Source: Gnetum montanum | Taxonomy: Eukaryota; Streptophyta; Gnetopsida; Gnetales; Gnetaceae | NCBI GenBank assembly: GCA_015680685.1 | Contig: MNCI01004170.1 | Coordinates: 392,821-416,419 of the forward strand | Length of the DNA stretch: 23,599 nucleotides | Reading direction: 5' to 3' | In this document: positions 1 to 10,879 of the stretch, in pieces | Numbering within the stretch: position 1 is the stretch's first letter | Layout of the letters: each line of letters opens with the position of its first letter | Translations under genes and position numbers: made by a program | Notes under the pieces: generated by a model | What the model saw: the letters and a program-made list of their open reading frames with translations, nothing else | Told to the model about the DNA's origin: nothing | Database searches by the model: none

Positions 1-470
1 AGCACAATATTTCAGCATGGTAAGATACAACTTGAAGAATAATAAGCTATCTTGGAAATTATGGAGTTTGAGACACCAAAAAAATCCTTTGGGTCTGATC
101 ACTAACAAGAATGTCGCCATGCACTGATGGATGCAGCTTGGACACCACATCCAATACCAGTGAATGGCGGGTGCTGTAAACTAAAATTGTTAACTGTATT
201 TTGTAAAAGCGCATACAAATTGCAAATAATAATAATAACTGGCCGAGAAGAAATGCAAAGGGATTATAAAAAAGGGTAAGAGAAGAGAGACAATATGGAG
301 AGCCAAGCAGGCCGGCTGGTCAGCCGGTGATCATGTGGTTGGCTGGATATTCACAGCTCAACGTTGTAGCCAAAGGGCAGGTCAAGCAGCGTGTGAGTTT
401 CATAAGCAGCTCCCCCAAACGCTGGCACAGCGTGTGGGATGGGATGGATAGCGTATGAAGGTAAGGTTAG
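1..470. other. Non-coding stretch upstream of the KCS relic
   Basis: I see no coding region, RNA gene or clear repeat here. The stretch is moderately AT-rich with a small (AAT)n run near 227-238. The remainder of a 3-ketoacyl-CoA synthase would be expected here if the relic were complete, including its catalytic-cysteine region, but I could not read it in any frame. Confidence 0.5.
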
Positions 471-473
471 GGT

Positions 474-905
474 GGCTTTGTTTTATTGGGACCTATGGTC
501 CTGCCTTTCAGTGAACACTTACTCTTCTTTTCCACGCTTGTTGCAAGGAAGCTCTCTAATGTAAAGATTAAGCCATATATTCCTGACTTTAAGCTTGCAT
601 TCGAGCATTTCTGTACTCATGCTGGGAGAAGAGCTATCATACACGAGCTGAAAAAACAACTGCAGCTTTTGCCAGTCCATGTGGAATCCTCGAGGATGAC
701 TCTGCATCATTTTAGGAATAATTCATCCAGCTCAATCTAGTATGAACTTAACTATGTAGAATCCAAGGGCAGGATGCGTAAAGGTAACCGCATTTGGCAG
801 ATTACGTTTGATAGTGGATTCAAGTGCAACAGTGCGGTATGGCATCTGCGGCATTGCTAATCTTTGGCCGTGCGAGTGACATTCGTATGGTTTTATTTTT
901 GCCAT
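474..905 (+). pseudogene. 3-ketoacyl-CoA synthase (KCS/FAE1-like) C-terminal relic
   Basis: KCS enzymes are ER-membrane condensing enzymes that join malonyl-CoA to a long-chain acyl-CoA in very-long-chain fatty acid elongation for waxes, suberin and sphingolipids. From 486 the frame reads [15 protein letters not shown], then [14 protein letters not shown], then SSRMTLHHF and NNSSSS, all family signatures. Counting from 486, His41 and His45 of the FEHFxxH motif and Asn78 fit FAE1 His387, His391 and Asn424; the 33-residue gap from His45 to Asn78 matches exactly. At 738-740 a TAG stands where the family has Trp (LWYEL). The same frame then continues with [13 protein letters not shown] and GFKCNSAVW to TAA at 858-860. 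After a +1 shift at 859 the tail resembles the NPW...H.Y end of the family, again with a stop (877-879). The first half, with the catalytic Cys, is absent and a TAG at 468 closes the frame upstream. It is a broken fragment, not a gene. Confidence 0.9.
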
Positions 906-2430
906 GCTTCATTTGATTTTCCATACAGAGGAACTAGAATATTTATGGGTCAGCAATCACTTTGGAGCTTCTTTGCTTGTTTCAGTGTTGATTTGCCAAT
1001 TTCACTGTTTGAACATTGTTTCTGGTGATGTAATCACAAGCTTTTTTGTATACAATGTCAAAAACTGTGTGGAATTCTGGGCCGACTTTCGTATCCACAA
1101 CCACAATGGCTTACTTTTTAAGTAGTGAATTCTACTTTGCAATTATTATTAAAAGCCAGTTAAATTCCTACGATCCTTTCTAATGCAATTTGGCATGCAA
1201 ACTCCCTAGCCGTTCCACTTTTGTGTAGTTGCAGAGCCTTTAGTTTATTGAGGCTACTTTGTCTGGCCTGCCAGTTTGTTTTCATGATGCTTACATCTTA
1301 GCTAGCTAATTGAGATTTAGGATTCCTACTATTTGCAATAACCTACTGTGATCGAACCCGTGACAATAACCTACGACTTACGTGCACGCCAGAACCAAGA
1401 CGGTTGGCAACAAGTCAATTATATCATTGCCTAGCACCCAATTTTTTATACGCCATCTGTGATTGTAAGCATTTTCATGGCAATGATGACAGATATATTG
1501 TACATGAAGGCATCTCTAGGGAGCTGTCACATGCACATGATTCGATTATAGTAACTTTGGACTACGCCTAATAAACTCGACACAAGCTGAATATGCTCCT
1601 GCAAATGTAGACGTTGCACATGAAGTCAAAAAAGTTATTCAGTCAAAGTAATCACACGGCATCAAATGAGGGGACTTAAATCGCTTTTCTTGGTTGCGGG
1701 AATATTTACCAGCATCATCTTGCTTGCGTTTTTAATTTTTTGTAAATAGATCTGGATGGGTGGAAGGATCCTATTGTGACTTTGCTGTTGTGCCATTTCG
1801 GTAGTTGCGTAGGGTAAATTGTAGTCATGGAACTATTTTAGCCTTGCAAATCTGATAACATTCTGAGAGAGGAAAATAGTTTGCAGTATTATGTTTTTTT
1901 GAGGATGTCTTATTGTTAAGGTAGGTGCACCTAGATATGTGTACAGGGTCTGGGTCCTTATTACATTTGGATAGAGTTAATCCCTTTGAAGACATTTCCT
2001 AGCATTTCATTGCTGGAGAGGATTTAAATTTGTTTAGGTTTGACTCTTTAATGGCTTGTAATCTGGTAACGTATTTGTGACTAAATCCCTGGCTCTTTAT
2101 ACTTTGATGAGTTTCTTTCTAGGGAACAAAGATCCTACTTCCTACCACATATCATTGTTATTTTTTAAATTGAATTTTGTTCTTTACAAGTTTTCCATCA
2201 TTGAAATATTAAGACAAATATATTTGGTTTTGATGTTTTTCTATTTTTTCTATGTTTTATGTTTTTATGCAAACATACATAGTAAGTGTAATCTATGAGT
2301 GGAGGCACAATAAAGAACCAAGACACAAAGTAAAATGGGTAAATAAAATAAGCTACAATAAAATTGTAAATTGAGGTGTATACATGCAAGTAAAAAATGT
2401 AAATGATGTCATTAAGTAAACTAGCCACAA
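906..2430. other. AT-rich intergenic stretch, no gene seen
   Basis: Short open frames at 904-1125 and 2077-2298 have no family signature and look like chance frames in AT-rich DNA. No LTR ends, tRNA-like cloverleaf or long tandem repeat was seen. The recognisable part of the minus-strand gypsy element begins near 2440, so its left edge lies near the end of this stretch, but I could not locate a 3' LTR. Confidence 0.45.
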
Positions 2431-2439
2431 TGTTTCTAT

Positions 2440-4040
2440 AAGGGATAGAACGAAGAGGCTATCACATTCACTAGTTTTAGGCCATGGTAGGCCAACGTTT
2501 TCAATTTTCTAACAAGTGTGAGATAATCTTGAAAGAAAATACAAGAATAAAATAAACATTAAAACATGATACAATGCTACAAATGTAAATAACTGATCAT
2601 TGAAAAAAGAAGGGATAAGATGTTTATTGTGAACTTGTTGTTTGATCTTCAATAGATCAAAGAACCCCTTTTGCATGATTCTACATTCACCATTCTTCTT
2701 GTTAGATGTGGCACACAGTAGGTGTTCTTGTTGGTAATTTAATGTTGTAGAGTTTGCATTGTTAGCATTGTTGTTGTTGTCCCCAGTCTAAGTGTCAATT
2801 TCATTGTGGATGTCAAGAATTTTATCTTGAAATTTCGCTTCCAAACCCCATTCAATGTTGATATTGTTACCAGATTGTAAAAACATGTTATCTCAGTGAA
2901 TTATAATTTCACCACCCTCATATGGCAAATGAATATCTTAGTGTATAGGAAGAGTTGGTGGATGTGGGGAAGTGTTCCCCGACTACAAAGTCTAAGGAGA
3001 TAAAACCCTGTATTGCCATCCACAACCTGTGTATCAATTTCTTATATATTTTTAGTTAGGTGTAGTTTTTCAAAAACGGTAAATGGTATCACACTAGTTG
3101 CCACCCCATCATCTACATGAACACGATGAACCTTATACTTGCCAACATGTATGGCAATGAGAAGAGGAGTAGATAGCACTTCTCTATTTCATGAGTCTAT
3201 CTTTACATCACTATCACAAAAGGTGAGCATGATTTGAAGCTTGTCTTCTCTAAGTAAAATTTGGTCAATAATGGAGTGGGTGGACTCTTTGTTAGCAAGC
3301 ATGTCTCCACTCACGAGAATAGAAGTCAACACTTAACCTAGCACATCTCTATGAGCAAGAGAAGTCATGACTAGGTTGTATAGATTCAATGAAGGTTTTT
3401 TTAGGGAGCATTTGATTTTTTTCCATTATTGTGATGAAATTATTTTCCTTGGTGTGTGATTTTTCAACCTTGGTAGTCTTAATTTCCTCCATTCTTCCAA
3501 TAAGTTTTAGCTCATGTCTTAGCATGCATTGCTTGGATGCCTTGCTCATACTTGGTTTGTGGCTCTCTCTTGGTTGATTGGTTGATGCAATTTGGATAAT
3601 TGAGTTCATAGGTAGAGTTGGCCTTGATGTAGGTCTTGGAGGGTTAGCTTGTTTTCAAGCCTTTTATTATTGACTACCTTCAATGGGCTTAATGGTGGAT
3701 TTGGTGACAAGTTGTTTTCATCACTATTGCGATGATGATTTCTTGTTAGTCGTTGAATTATTAGCCATCATAGGTAATCCTTGGATATTGTTTATTATAG
3801 GTTTGCTTGTAGATGGTAGAGGAACCCAAATAACAAATGGTTCCCTAGCCTTAGATGGCTTGATAGCATGTTGTTTAGGTTGTGATGTTGATGCCACTAA
3901 AGGTGAAACATGTATGAAAAAATGCTCTTTAGGGGCTGAGGATGCCTATAAAATAAAAGGTACTCTAGGCTTTATATTTTGGGGTCAAGTGCTAGTTGAT
4001 GGTACCTTGATAACAAATGGTTCTCTAGGAGGGCAAGACT
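2440..4040 (-). pseudogene. Ty3/gypsy protease region and gag-protease linker, decayed
   Basis: Read on the minus strand, about 3170-3050 encodes an aspartic protease core: GKYKVHRVHVDDG followed by VIPFTVFEKL. This matches the plant gypsy pattern of a hydrophobic strand, RVxVDxG and then a xxFxKL helix. The catalytic triplet is DDG (3105-3113) instead of the usual DTG or DSG. Upstream on the same strand (3349-3609) an open Lys-rich stretch probably represents the linker between gag and protease. The region towards 2440 still gives protein-like minus-strand fragments with stops, but I recognise no reverse transcriptase, RNase H or integrase motif. The element is either a gag-protease derivative or lost pol by deletion. 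Exact limits are uncertain because frames shift several times. Confidence 0.65.
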
Positions 4041-6060
4041 ATTTGGTTTCTATGAATGAGGCTATGATATAAGATTTATTGTTGGTGTTTGGAGAGTTGG
4101 GCTCATTCAACACTAGCTCTCCATGGTTAATGATCTTTTGAAGATTTTCTTTCAAGTCTAGGCAAAAATCATTTTCATGACCAACTAGTTGATGATAGTG
4201 CAAAAACCTATCAAGCCTAAAGTACTTTGGTAGTTTTGGATTGTGTTTGGTTGCTATTGTTGGATTTCTAGCTATTTCACAAAGATGATAGTGCCTCTTA
4301 CAAGCTTTCTTAGATAGTTACTTATGTTGGATACGATTGCCTTTAAGCAACTATTCTAGAAGCTTAGAGGGATTTGTAGGAAATTTTGTGTATTTAGACA
4401 TATCCTTGCATTTAAAGTTTGATCTTGGCTAGTTAGAATTATATGACGTAGATAGTTGAGATGGATCAAAAAATGTGTTGTGTGGCAGTGATTTTTACCT
4501 TTCTACTTATTATGGCTCTTTTGTTACCACAACCATGGTTTCTTATGCGTGGTTAGTCTTATCTTATCCCTCCTAGTGTATTGGTTTTTGTAGACCACAT
4601 AGATTGTGACATTGCTAGCCTCATCCATCTCCTCAATGTTCTTAATTTGCAAAAATGATTGGCTCAATGATCAAAGTTCTGCGTAATAGAGCTTTAACTT
4701 GATAAAGATATTGACTACTCCCTTGAAGATGGCCAAGAGGTGAGTTTTAGAGATAGGCTCTAGAACCTCATTAAGCATTGCATCCCATCTCTAAATGAAC
4801 CTTTGAATAGGTTCAAGCGGCCCCTGCTTCACCTATAAGGTCATATCAGACTTCAAGTTGTATTTGAAGAAATTGATAATTTAATTTATCAAGTCATCCT
4901 AGGAGGAAATAGAACCTCTAGGTAAGGTTTGGTAGTAGTCTAAAGCCTTTCCTTCGAGGAACATAGGGAAAATCTGTAGTATCATGTGAGGCCATGCTTC
5001 CAACAAGATGCATTTAAGCTAGAAGGTGACAAGATATGCGTTAGTGCCTCCTTCACCATTGTATTTAGTGAAGTTTGGGATAGGTGTGCCTGTAGGTAAT
5101 GTGATTCAAGAAATGGTATGGCTAATGGGATCATCTTGGTAGAAGCCCATAACCTTTACAATTTGAGTGGTACTAACCTTGAGTATTTGCAACTTCTTAG
5201 TAAGATCCTAGATTAGTTGAAAGGCTTTATCGCTACCTTGTGGAGCTCTTAAGGGTTGCACTTGGGATTATTGAATAGCTTGTGATTGTGAAATGGGGAC
5301 TGGAGGAATCGTGTAACCAATGTTGCGGAAGGGTCAAACATGGAAAATTAGGTTTGTACTAGGACATAAGCAACAAAAGAAGCGGTACTAGAAATAAAGA
5401 AATTACATGAAATGTGTGAAATTTGTACTTCAAAAGAAGGACCAATTGAAACAATAAAAGGTTGAGGCATGAAGGGAATTACTAGCGGATGATTAGTCAC
5501 AGTAATGAAAGGTGCTAAGATGAATAGTGAAGTAAACAAGGAAGCAAGTTAGGAAGTTGAGTTTGTAGAGGTCACAAGGAAGGTTTAGTTCACTACCAAA
5601 GTAGAAAGAAGAGAGTTAAACGTGGTCACCTCTGGAACAAATCAATGCAACAGCACCACCAAGTACATATCTAGCTCATACTCAACTCCAAACTAATCTT
5701 GATATGCTAGGTGAGACCCTAAAGTAGTCTTTTCATTGACTTCGCCATCCTCATTTACACTTACCAATTATACCAATAGGTGTATGTAGGATTTGGATAA
5801 CTCAATACAATCATATGGTGAAGGGATGTATTCCTTCCCATTCTTGTGGATTAATTTGTATTCATGTTTGGAATCAAAATCATTATGTGGCATGCACAAA
5901 CTTGCTTGGATTTTTGTACATATGAAGTTCTAGTCTTGTTCTTCAATATTTACATGCATTGGGCTAAGTCCTACCCGTCTAAGAAATTACTTACACTCCA
6001 CTACGGCTAGGTCCTTAGAGTCATATACATGAGTGGATTGTTTGTCCATGGCCATGGAAA
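4040..6060 (-). pseudogene. Ty3/gypsy gag, decayed
   Basis: Gag forms the virus-like particle and binds element RNA. The minus-strand reading starts near an ATG at about 6050 (MDKQSTHVYDSKDLAVVE) and runs leftwards with repeated stops and shifts. Around 4990-4640 it contains the retrotransposon gag core pattern FPMFLEGKALDYYQ, LPRGSISSWDDL, then EPIQRF and LLAIFKGV. This is the usual plant order of FxxxLxGxAxxYY, LPxGSIxSWxxL and EPIxxFxxRW. At about 4210-4141 comes a degenerate zinc knuckle, HYHQLVGHENDFCLDLKENL, corresponding to CxxHxxxGHxxxxC with the first Cys replaced. Many of the in-frame stops lie where Gln or Trp is expected, as C-to-T decay would give. Protease follows on the same strand. 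The family assignment is firm from the motif order; lineage within gypsy is not. Confidence 0.8.
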
Positions 6061-6179
6061 CTATGTTGTGTGGTAGGATGGTTGAAACAAAATGCATAAA
6101 ATATGGGAGACTAATTAATTAGTCAAGTGTGACAAGGTTTTAAGGTTTTTGGTGTTTTAAACAAGTTGTAAACCTGCAA

Positions 6180-6445
6180 CATATAGGGCTCATAATGTAT
6201 GGAGCTGCAACGTGTAAAGCTTACAATGTGTGAGGCTTCAATGTGTAAGATTGTAGTGAGTGAGGCTTTAGTGTGTGAAGCATTAGCATGTAAGACTCCA
6301 TAGCATGTGAGGCTATAGCACGTAAGACTCACAGTGTGTGAGACTTACACTATGTGAAACTTCATGATGTGTGAAGCTTCATAACATGTGAGGCTACAAT
6401 GTGTGAGGGTGCATCATGTAAGATAACAATGTGTGAAGGTTCATG
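6180..6445. repeat. Degenerate ~16-bp minisatellite
   Basis: About sixteen tandem units of roughly 15-17 bp, each a variant of TGTGTGAGGCTTCATA, run without interruption. The order of sub-variants (GTGAGGCTT, GTAAGACT, GTGAAGCTT) suggests an older multi-unit expansion. It lies between the gag start and the primer-binding site of the minus-strand gypsy element, so it is part of that element's leader. Confidence 0.8.
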
Positions 6446-6487
6446 AAACTACAACAATAAAAATAATGGTTTTTACTATAAAATTCT

Positions 6488-6680
6488 AAGTGCAAAAAAT
6501 AGGGGTAGTGTTGTGCACTGAAACTACAAAAATTAAATTTTTGAACTATAAATGTAGGAAAAAATGGCAACACTATGCACTGTAGCTACAAAAAATAATT
6601 TTTTTAATTGTAAAGTGCAAGGAATAGGGGTAGCGCTACACACTACAATTGTAAAAATAGTAATAAAAACTTTTTATAAA
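6488..6680. repeat. Three ~62-bp tandem repeats
   Basis: Three diverged direct copies start at about 6488, 6551 and 6613. Each has AAGTGCAAGGAATAGGGGTAG-like sequence, then CACTAxxACTACAAAAA and an A/T tract. The first and third copies keep AATAGGGGTAG; the middle one reads AAATGGCAAC. They sit directly beside the 16-bp minisatellite in the leader of the gypsy element. Confidence 0.75.
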
Positions 6681-6828
6681 TAAAACTAGCTATGAGATCA
6701 CATGTAGGGGTTTTGAAAAATCCAAATTAATTTTTGTTTGGCCAAATACACTTACATACCAAGGTAGAAATAGGTAGAGAATCTTTGCAAATAGGTTTTG
6801 GGCTAAGAAGTTAGGTGGAGGCTCTCCT

Positions 6829-6838
6829 TCTAATGCCA
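6829..6838 (-). other. Degenerate tRNA-iMet primer-binding site
   Basis: On the minus strand the sequence after TTGTTACA is ATTTT then TGGCATTAGA. This agrees at 8 of 10 positions with TGGTATCAGA, the usual plant site complementary to initiator tRNA-Met, and both differences are transitions. Its place just before the leader and gag fits a 5' LTR ending at about 6844. Confidence 0.5.
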
Positions 6839-6843
6839 AAAAT

Positions 6844-7950
6844 TGTAACAATGGAAATAATTAATGCTAGAAAACCAAAAACTTTTGTACAAAATAGTTG
6901 TAAATCCAAGATCCATAGGCCTTAGAAGGATTTAGAGCACCTTAAATGGTCTTTCTGATCACGTAAGGACTTAAAAGGTCTATTACCATGCATAATAAGC
7001 CAAAGCAAACTAAAGCATATGAAACTAGGATTTAGCATTAGACCAAGAATGGAAGAGATGTATGAAATGTGCACACAATATGGTCAAAACAACTACAAAA
7101 ATTTGTATTAAAATATTGTAAATAAATAATTTTAGCAAGTACAGATTTGTGGACTTTAAAGACTTGAAAATACAAAAATAACTTTGAAATCTAGTCCAAG
7201 AGGCAGGGTGTGTTCTGCACTAGTCTCCGAATCAATCTGCACTATAATGAATGTTTCTAAAAAGACTACAAAAGGTTGTGGAATCTACACTAATGTCTCC
7301 ATTCTTTACTAAAACTAGGTCTCTCTTTTTACTAGAAAATGCTCCTTTTTATGTGTCAAAAAGATCCACTAAAAAGTCCTCAAAATTGTGTAGAATCTAA
7401 TATAACTAGACATGGAATTCACTATCCTGGTGTTAGTTACATTCCCATACATTTTATAAAGAATTACAAGATGTTTTTGGGCCATTTTCATGGCCAAAAA
7501 TTGCAGTGTATTGGTCACTAGCATTTTTGGATTTTTTTTCATCATGTTTTGGTAGTGTATTTGGGCTATTTTCATGGCCCAAACTTTAGTGTATGGGCCA
7601 ATAGCTTTTTTAACTTTTTCTACCAAATTTGGAAAGATATTTGACATTTTGGCCCTCACATGATGGCATAAATAAAATTCATAGTGTGTGGGTTGTAAAT
7701 TTCATTTTTACATGTCAAAAGTGGTCCAATATTTTGCTAAAACAAGGCCATAATGTAGGATCTTTTTTATGGGAAAACAAGGCAATTGTTTGTGCCTTTG
7801 AATCTCTTGCGAATTACAAGGCAAACTTGGCTACCAGGCTTTTTGTTTGTTACATAAATTTTCTTGAGGTGTTTCACATGGCTCCATGATTCATCATTGG
7901 ATTTTAGTCGGTCCTTGATTTTGATTTGCCCTTGGATCATGGTTTATTCT
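6844..7950 (-). mobile_element. Probable 5' LTR of the minus-strand gypsy element
   Basis: The boundary next to the primer-binding site reads TGTAACAATGG on the plus strand, that is ...TTACA on the element strand, a proper CA end. The stretch has no coding signature. On the minus strand it contains TTTATAAAAT (about 7450-7459), which could be the promoter TATA box, downstream of an 84-bp tandem repeat. The right-hand end is not certain: it must lie before the next LTR at 7960, but I cannot pick one TG start. No second copy is in the window to confirm it. Confidence 0.45.
7476..7640. repeat. Two ~84-bp tandem copies carrying a hairpin
   Basis: TTGGGCCATTTTCATGGCC at 7477-7495 recurs as TTGGGCTATTTTCATGGCC at 7561-7579. 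Each copy is followed by AGTGTAT, GG and an AGCxTTTTT tract. Each contains an inverted repeat: 6-bp arms GGCCAT/ATGGCC around TTTC in the first, 7-bp arms with one mismatch in the second. The pair lies in the probable U3 of the minus-strand LTR. Confidence 0.7.
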
Positions 7951-7959
7951 AATACTAAA

Positions 7960-8526
7960 TGTGATATCCCATTCCCAAATATCATTGCAAATGTCAAGCA
8001 TACATTATATTAGACATTATGCTTACAAAAATAAAATGGAAACATCAAATATAATTAACATTCGAAATTATGTATAAGGAAAATAATAGGAAAAATATAG
8101 AATGAAAAATAAAAGAATGTTTTTTTGATGTGAAATAGTGTATCTAGGTCATGCTCTAAGTGTTCCTTAGTGTTATCTTCCTTCAATATCTATCCCTTAG
8201 AGGTTGTCTAATTACCACCATGGTTTGGTCTATCACCAACCAGAAGGGATGGTCATTATTCTTCTTGTCTTATTTCACCTAGCATCTATTACTTGTCTTT
8301 ACCAACTCTGTAACTCCACACTAATATGACCTCTAATGCCTAGGTATAAATACCTTAGGTCAAATCCCCAAAGATCATTTGAAGAGAGTCTATTATTACA
8401 ACACACCCTTTCAAATCTTAATGAGAACTTGCCCTTTTAGGTCTTGTTACAATAAACACAACATTAGTTATGAAGGGACATAATCTTCATTATCAAGAAG
8501 CACTATTTGAAAATAGGGTTGTGACA
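7960..8526 (+). mobile_element. LTR (plus strand)
   Basis: The stretch starts TGTGATATCCC and ends GGGTTGTGACA, so the ends are an imperfect inverted repeat with TG...CA termini. Inside, in the right order, are a TATA box (TATAAATA, 8345-8352) and a polyadenylation signal (AATAAA, 8451-8456) about 100 bp downstream, which is the anatomy of U3-R-U5. A TGG that could begin a primer-binding site lies at 8531, four bases past the end, but what follows is not a primer-binding site I recognise. Whether it is a 5' LTR or a solo LTR cannot be settled; the decayed ORF downstream favours a 5' LTR. Confidence 0.65.
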
Positions 8527-8570
8527 CCTATGGTGAAGATTTTGGTTTAAAGGCATGCACCATGAAGATA

Positions 8571-10419
8571 ACCCTACATTTTGCAATGCCCACACATTAT
8601 ATCATAGTATTAAATGAGATAAGAAATTTCAACTTTATTTTGTTCAAAGAAGAGTTTGATAGATATATGGCACCAGGTTTAGTATTTAGTATCACTACTA
8701 TCATTTAACATAGGCCACAGAGTTAGTAAAGGAAGACTATAGTACAAAATTGGAAACATTTGGCTTAGCACAAATTATTAAGTTTACAATATTGAGAAAT
8801 GATATAGTGGTCAACAACTTCATCAGGACCTATAATAGTAGTTAGTTAATTTTTCAATCTAGAAATGTCTAAATATTTTTCATATTGTAAGAAATGTTCT
8901 TATGATTTTACTTTTAGATAGTGAAGACTGATTATGGTATAAAAGAGTTGGTATTACCTATGAACCAATTTTTTGAGTACTTTGTGAATGAAGATAAATG
9001 GGGAAAATCCTATACTATCATAAACATGAGAATTATAATCTTATAATTAAAATATCATAAATATGATTTGGTAGATATTATTACTTATTGCATAGTAGTT
9101 AAAGATAAGAAAAATGTAATTTTATAGCCTCTATTGAGTCTTCTATACATCATGGTAAAATAAAAAAACTAGATTTACTATATGTTAATTATGAAGATGG
9201 ACATACATGTGGTATACTATTAATTCTCTTATGGATACCTTCTTTCTAATTATATTAAGGTATTTAATAATTCAAGTTTTCTAGATTTCACCACGATAGT
9301 AGAGAATACAAATAAGAAGCTATTTTCATGATTGTTTCTCAAAACCTAGGTAGATAACCATGAAATTCTAGAAATAAATCTATTTACTAATGTCTAATCT
9401 AAGGGGTGGAGTAAGATTGAGTTTGATTATTTATCTCCATGCATAGTGTGTGTGATGATGCTACACTGTAGTTTTAAAAATAAGGTTATTCATTTAGAGT
9501 TAATCATTAATTTCTTCAAGGCATCAATAAAGAAAATCCTTGTGGAGGAAACATTATACAATAAATATGCATGAAAATATTATGAGGATTTAAATGTAGA
9601 TGAATTTCAAGCATTGATCAAAGGCATAGTAAATAAAGATCTCTCAAAAGTACACATCATCACAATGAGTAATTATTTGTTGTATAATTAGATGTATGTG
9701 AATTACACCATGATGGAATCTTATTTTAGAGAAGAAGATTATGCTATAATGCTAAGAAATAATAAGATAATTTTTATGCTGCTTTTACAGAAAATGAGAT
9801 TTGAATAAATATTTTATGTCAAATTATATAAAAAAAGAAAGATATACTAATTCATTTTTATATTTAAGGGAGAAGTTGAAGGTACATTGAAATTTGTAAA
9901 TAAAAAATTATAAGAATCAACTATACTAAAATAAATAAGGGACATCATGCATTCCAGTAGTAAGTTAGCTATTGTAAGGAGAATAAAATAATTAATAATG
10001 AATAATATAAAGGTACATGATGATAAGCTAAAAATGTAGAATAAGAAGTCTAAACTCAAAAAAGAGATTGGTACTCTACATGATCATGTGAAGATCTTCC
10101 TATTTAAAGGAATGACTTATGAAAGACCTTCAACATAAAACAAAATAAGTTAGAGATCATGGTGAGTAATTTGCAAGAATAGATTGTAACTAATAGCTTC
10201 ATAACTTATTATAAGAAGTTGTTAAAATTTTCCTTAGATAAGGGATATGAACTTTAGTTTGATTCAAATATGATGTCATCATCACTCTTGGTCACTTTCA
10301 ATGAAGTTCAAGTAAAGTTGATAAAGATGTCTACTGAGCCTAAAGTCAAAGAGTCAACTTAAGATGTTTTAACATTGTCTTCTAAAATTCCTATGGTCCT
10401 TGAGGAATCCATAGTATGA
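8571..10419 (+). pseudogene. Decayed ORF of unknown family downstream of an LTR
   Basis: I do not recognise this protein. An ATG at 8571 begins about 48 codons free of stops (MKITLHFAMPTHY...). From 8921 a second frame stays protein-like for about 400 codons to near 10127, with about 17 single stops; a sequence this AT-rich would by chance give roughly twice as many. After another shift the reading continues to TGA at 10417-10419. Many stops would fit Gln, Trp or Arg codons changed by C-to-T decay. The part near 9960-10120 is rich in Lys, Leu, Ile and Glu and could form a coiled coil. I see no zinc knuckle, protease DTG/DSG or reverse-transcriptase motif. Position directly after the LTR suggests gag or an extra ORF of that element. 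Confidence 0.4.
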
Positions 10420-10879
10420 TTCTAAACAAGAACCATAATATAAATCATCATGAAATATTTTTGAGAATCTTATAAGCCCAAATATAAACTATTTTATTGA
10501 TTAATGGTTTCACTTATTTATTTCTACTATTTGTATTAACATTGTTATAACCTCTTTTGTTGGAGAGTCAAGTTATTTAAACTTTAATTCATCATAAAAA
10601 CATGTAATTCTTTTATATGCCTTAAAACTTAATTATATTATAATATATTTGAAAAAAGATACCTATAAGATCTTAATCATATTTGCTTAATAGATTCTAT
10701 AAGATCTTCTTCAACTTGACACTAAAGCTAAGCAAATTTCTTTTCAAACCATCTAGCATAATTTTTAACTCTACAAGTAGCTTGCTGCCACCAATCAATC
10801 TAACCAATATCACCATTAGGCATTTTTCTCTACTTTCCATAAAGACTTCAAAATATTATTCTCATTGGGTCCTATGAAC
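10420..10879. other. AT-rich stretch without recognisable gene
   Basis: Very AT-rich DNA between the decayed plus-strand ORF and the minus-strand LINE. A 64-codon plus-strand frame at 10683-10877 has no family signature. The reverse strand may hold more decayed LINE sequence following the endonuclease, but I could not read motifs. Confidence 0.4.

Noticed and set aside
1340-1375. tRNA-like sequence (GATCGAACCCGTGAC)
   Set aside because: It resembles a T-arm on one strand only; no acceptor stem or anticodon arm could be folded around it.
3683-4072. 129-codon plus-strand frame with an internal repeat (ITNGSL)
   Set aside because: It lies antisense to the gypsy gag-protease region; the repeat reflects a short duplication in the element rather than a plus-strand gene.
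6180-6445. CRISPR-like array
   Set aside because: The units are contiguous and variable with no unique spacers, in a plant retroelement leader; this is a minisatellite.
8531-8545. Primer-binding site after the plus-strand LTR
   Set aside because: It begins TGG at a suitable distance, but the next bases match no tRNA 3' end that I can identify with confidence.
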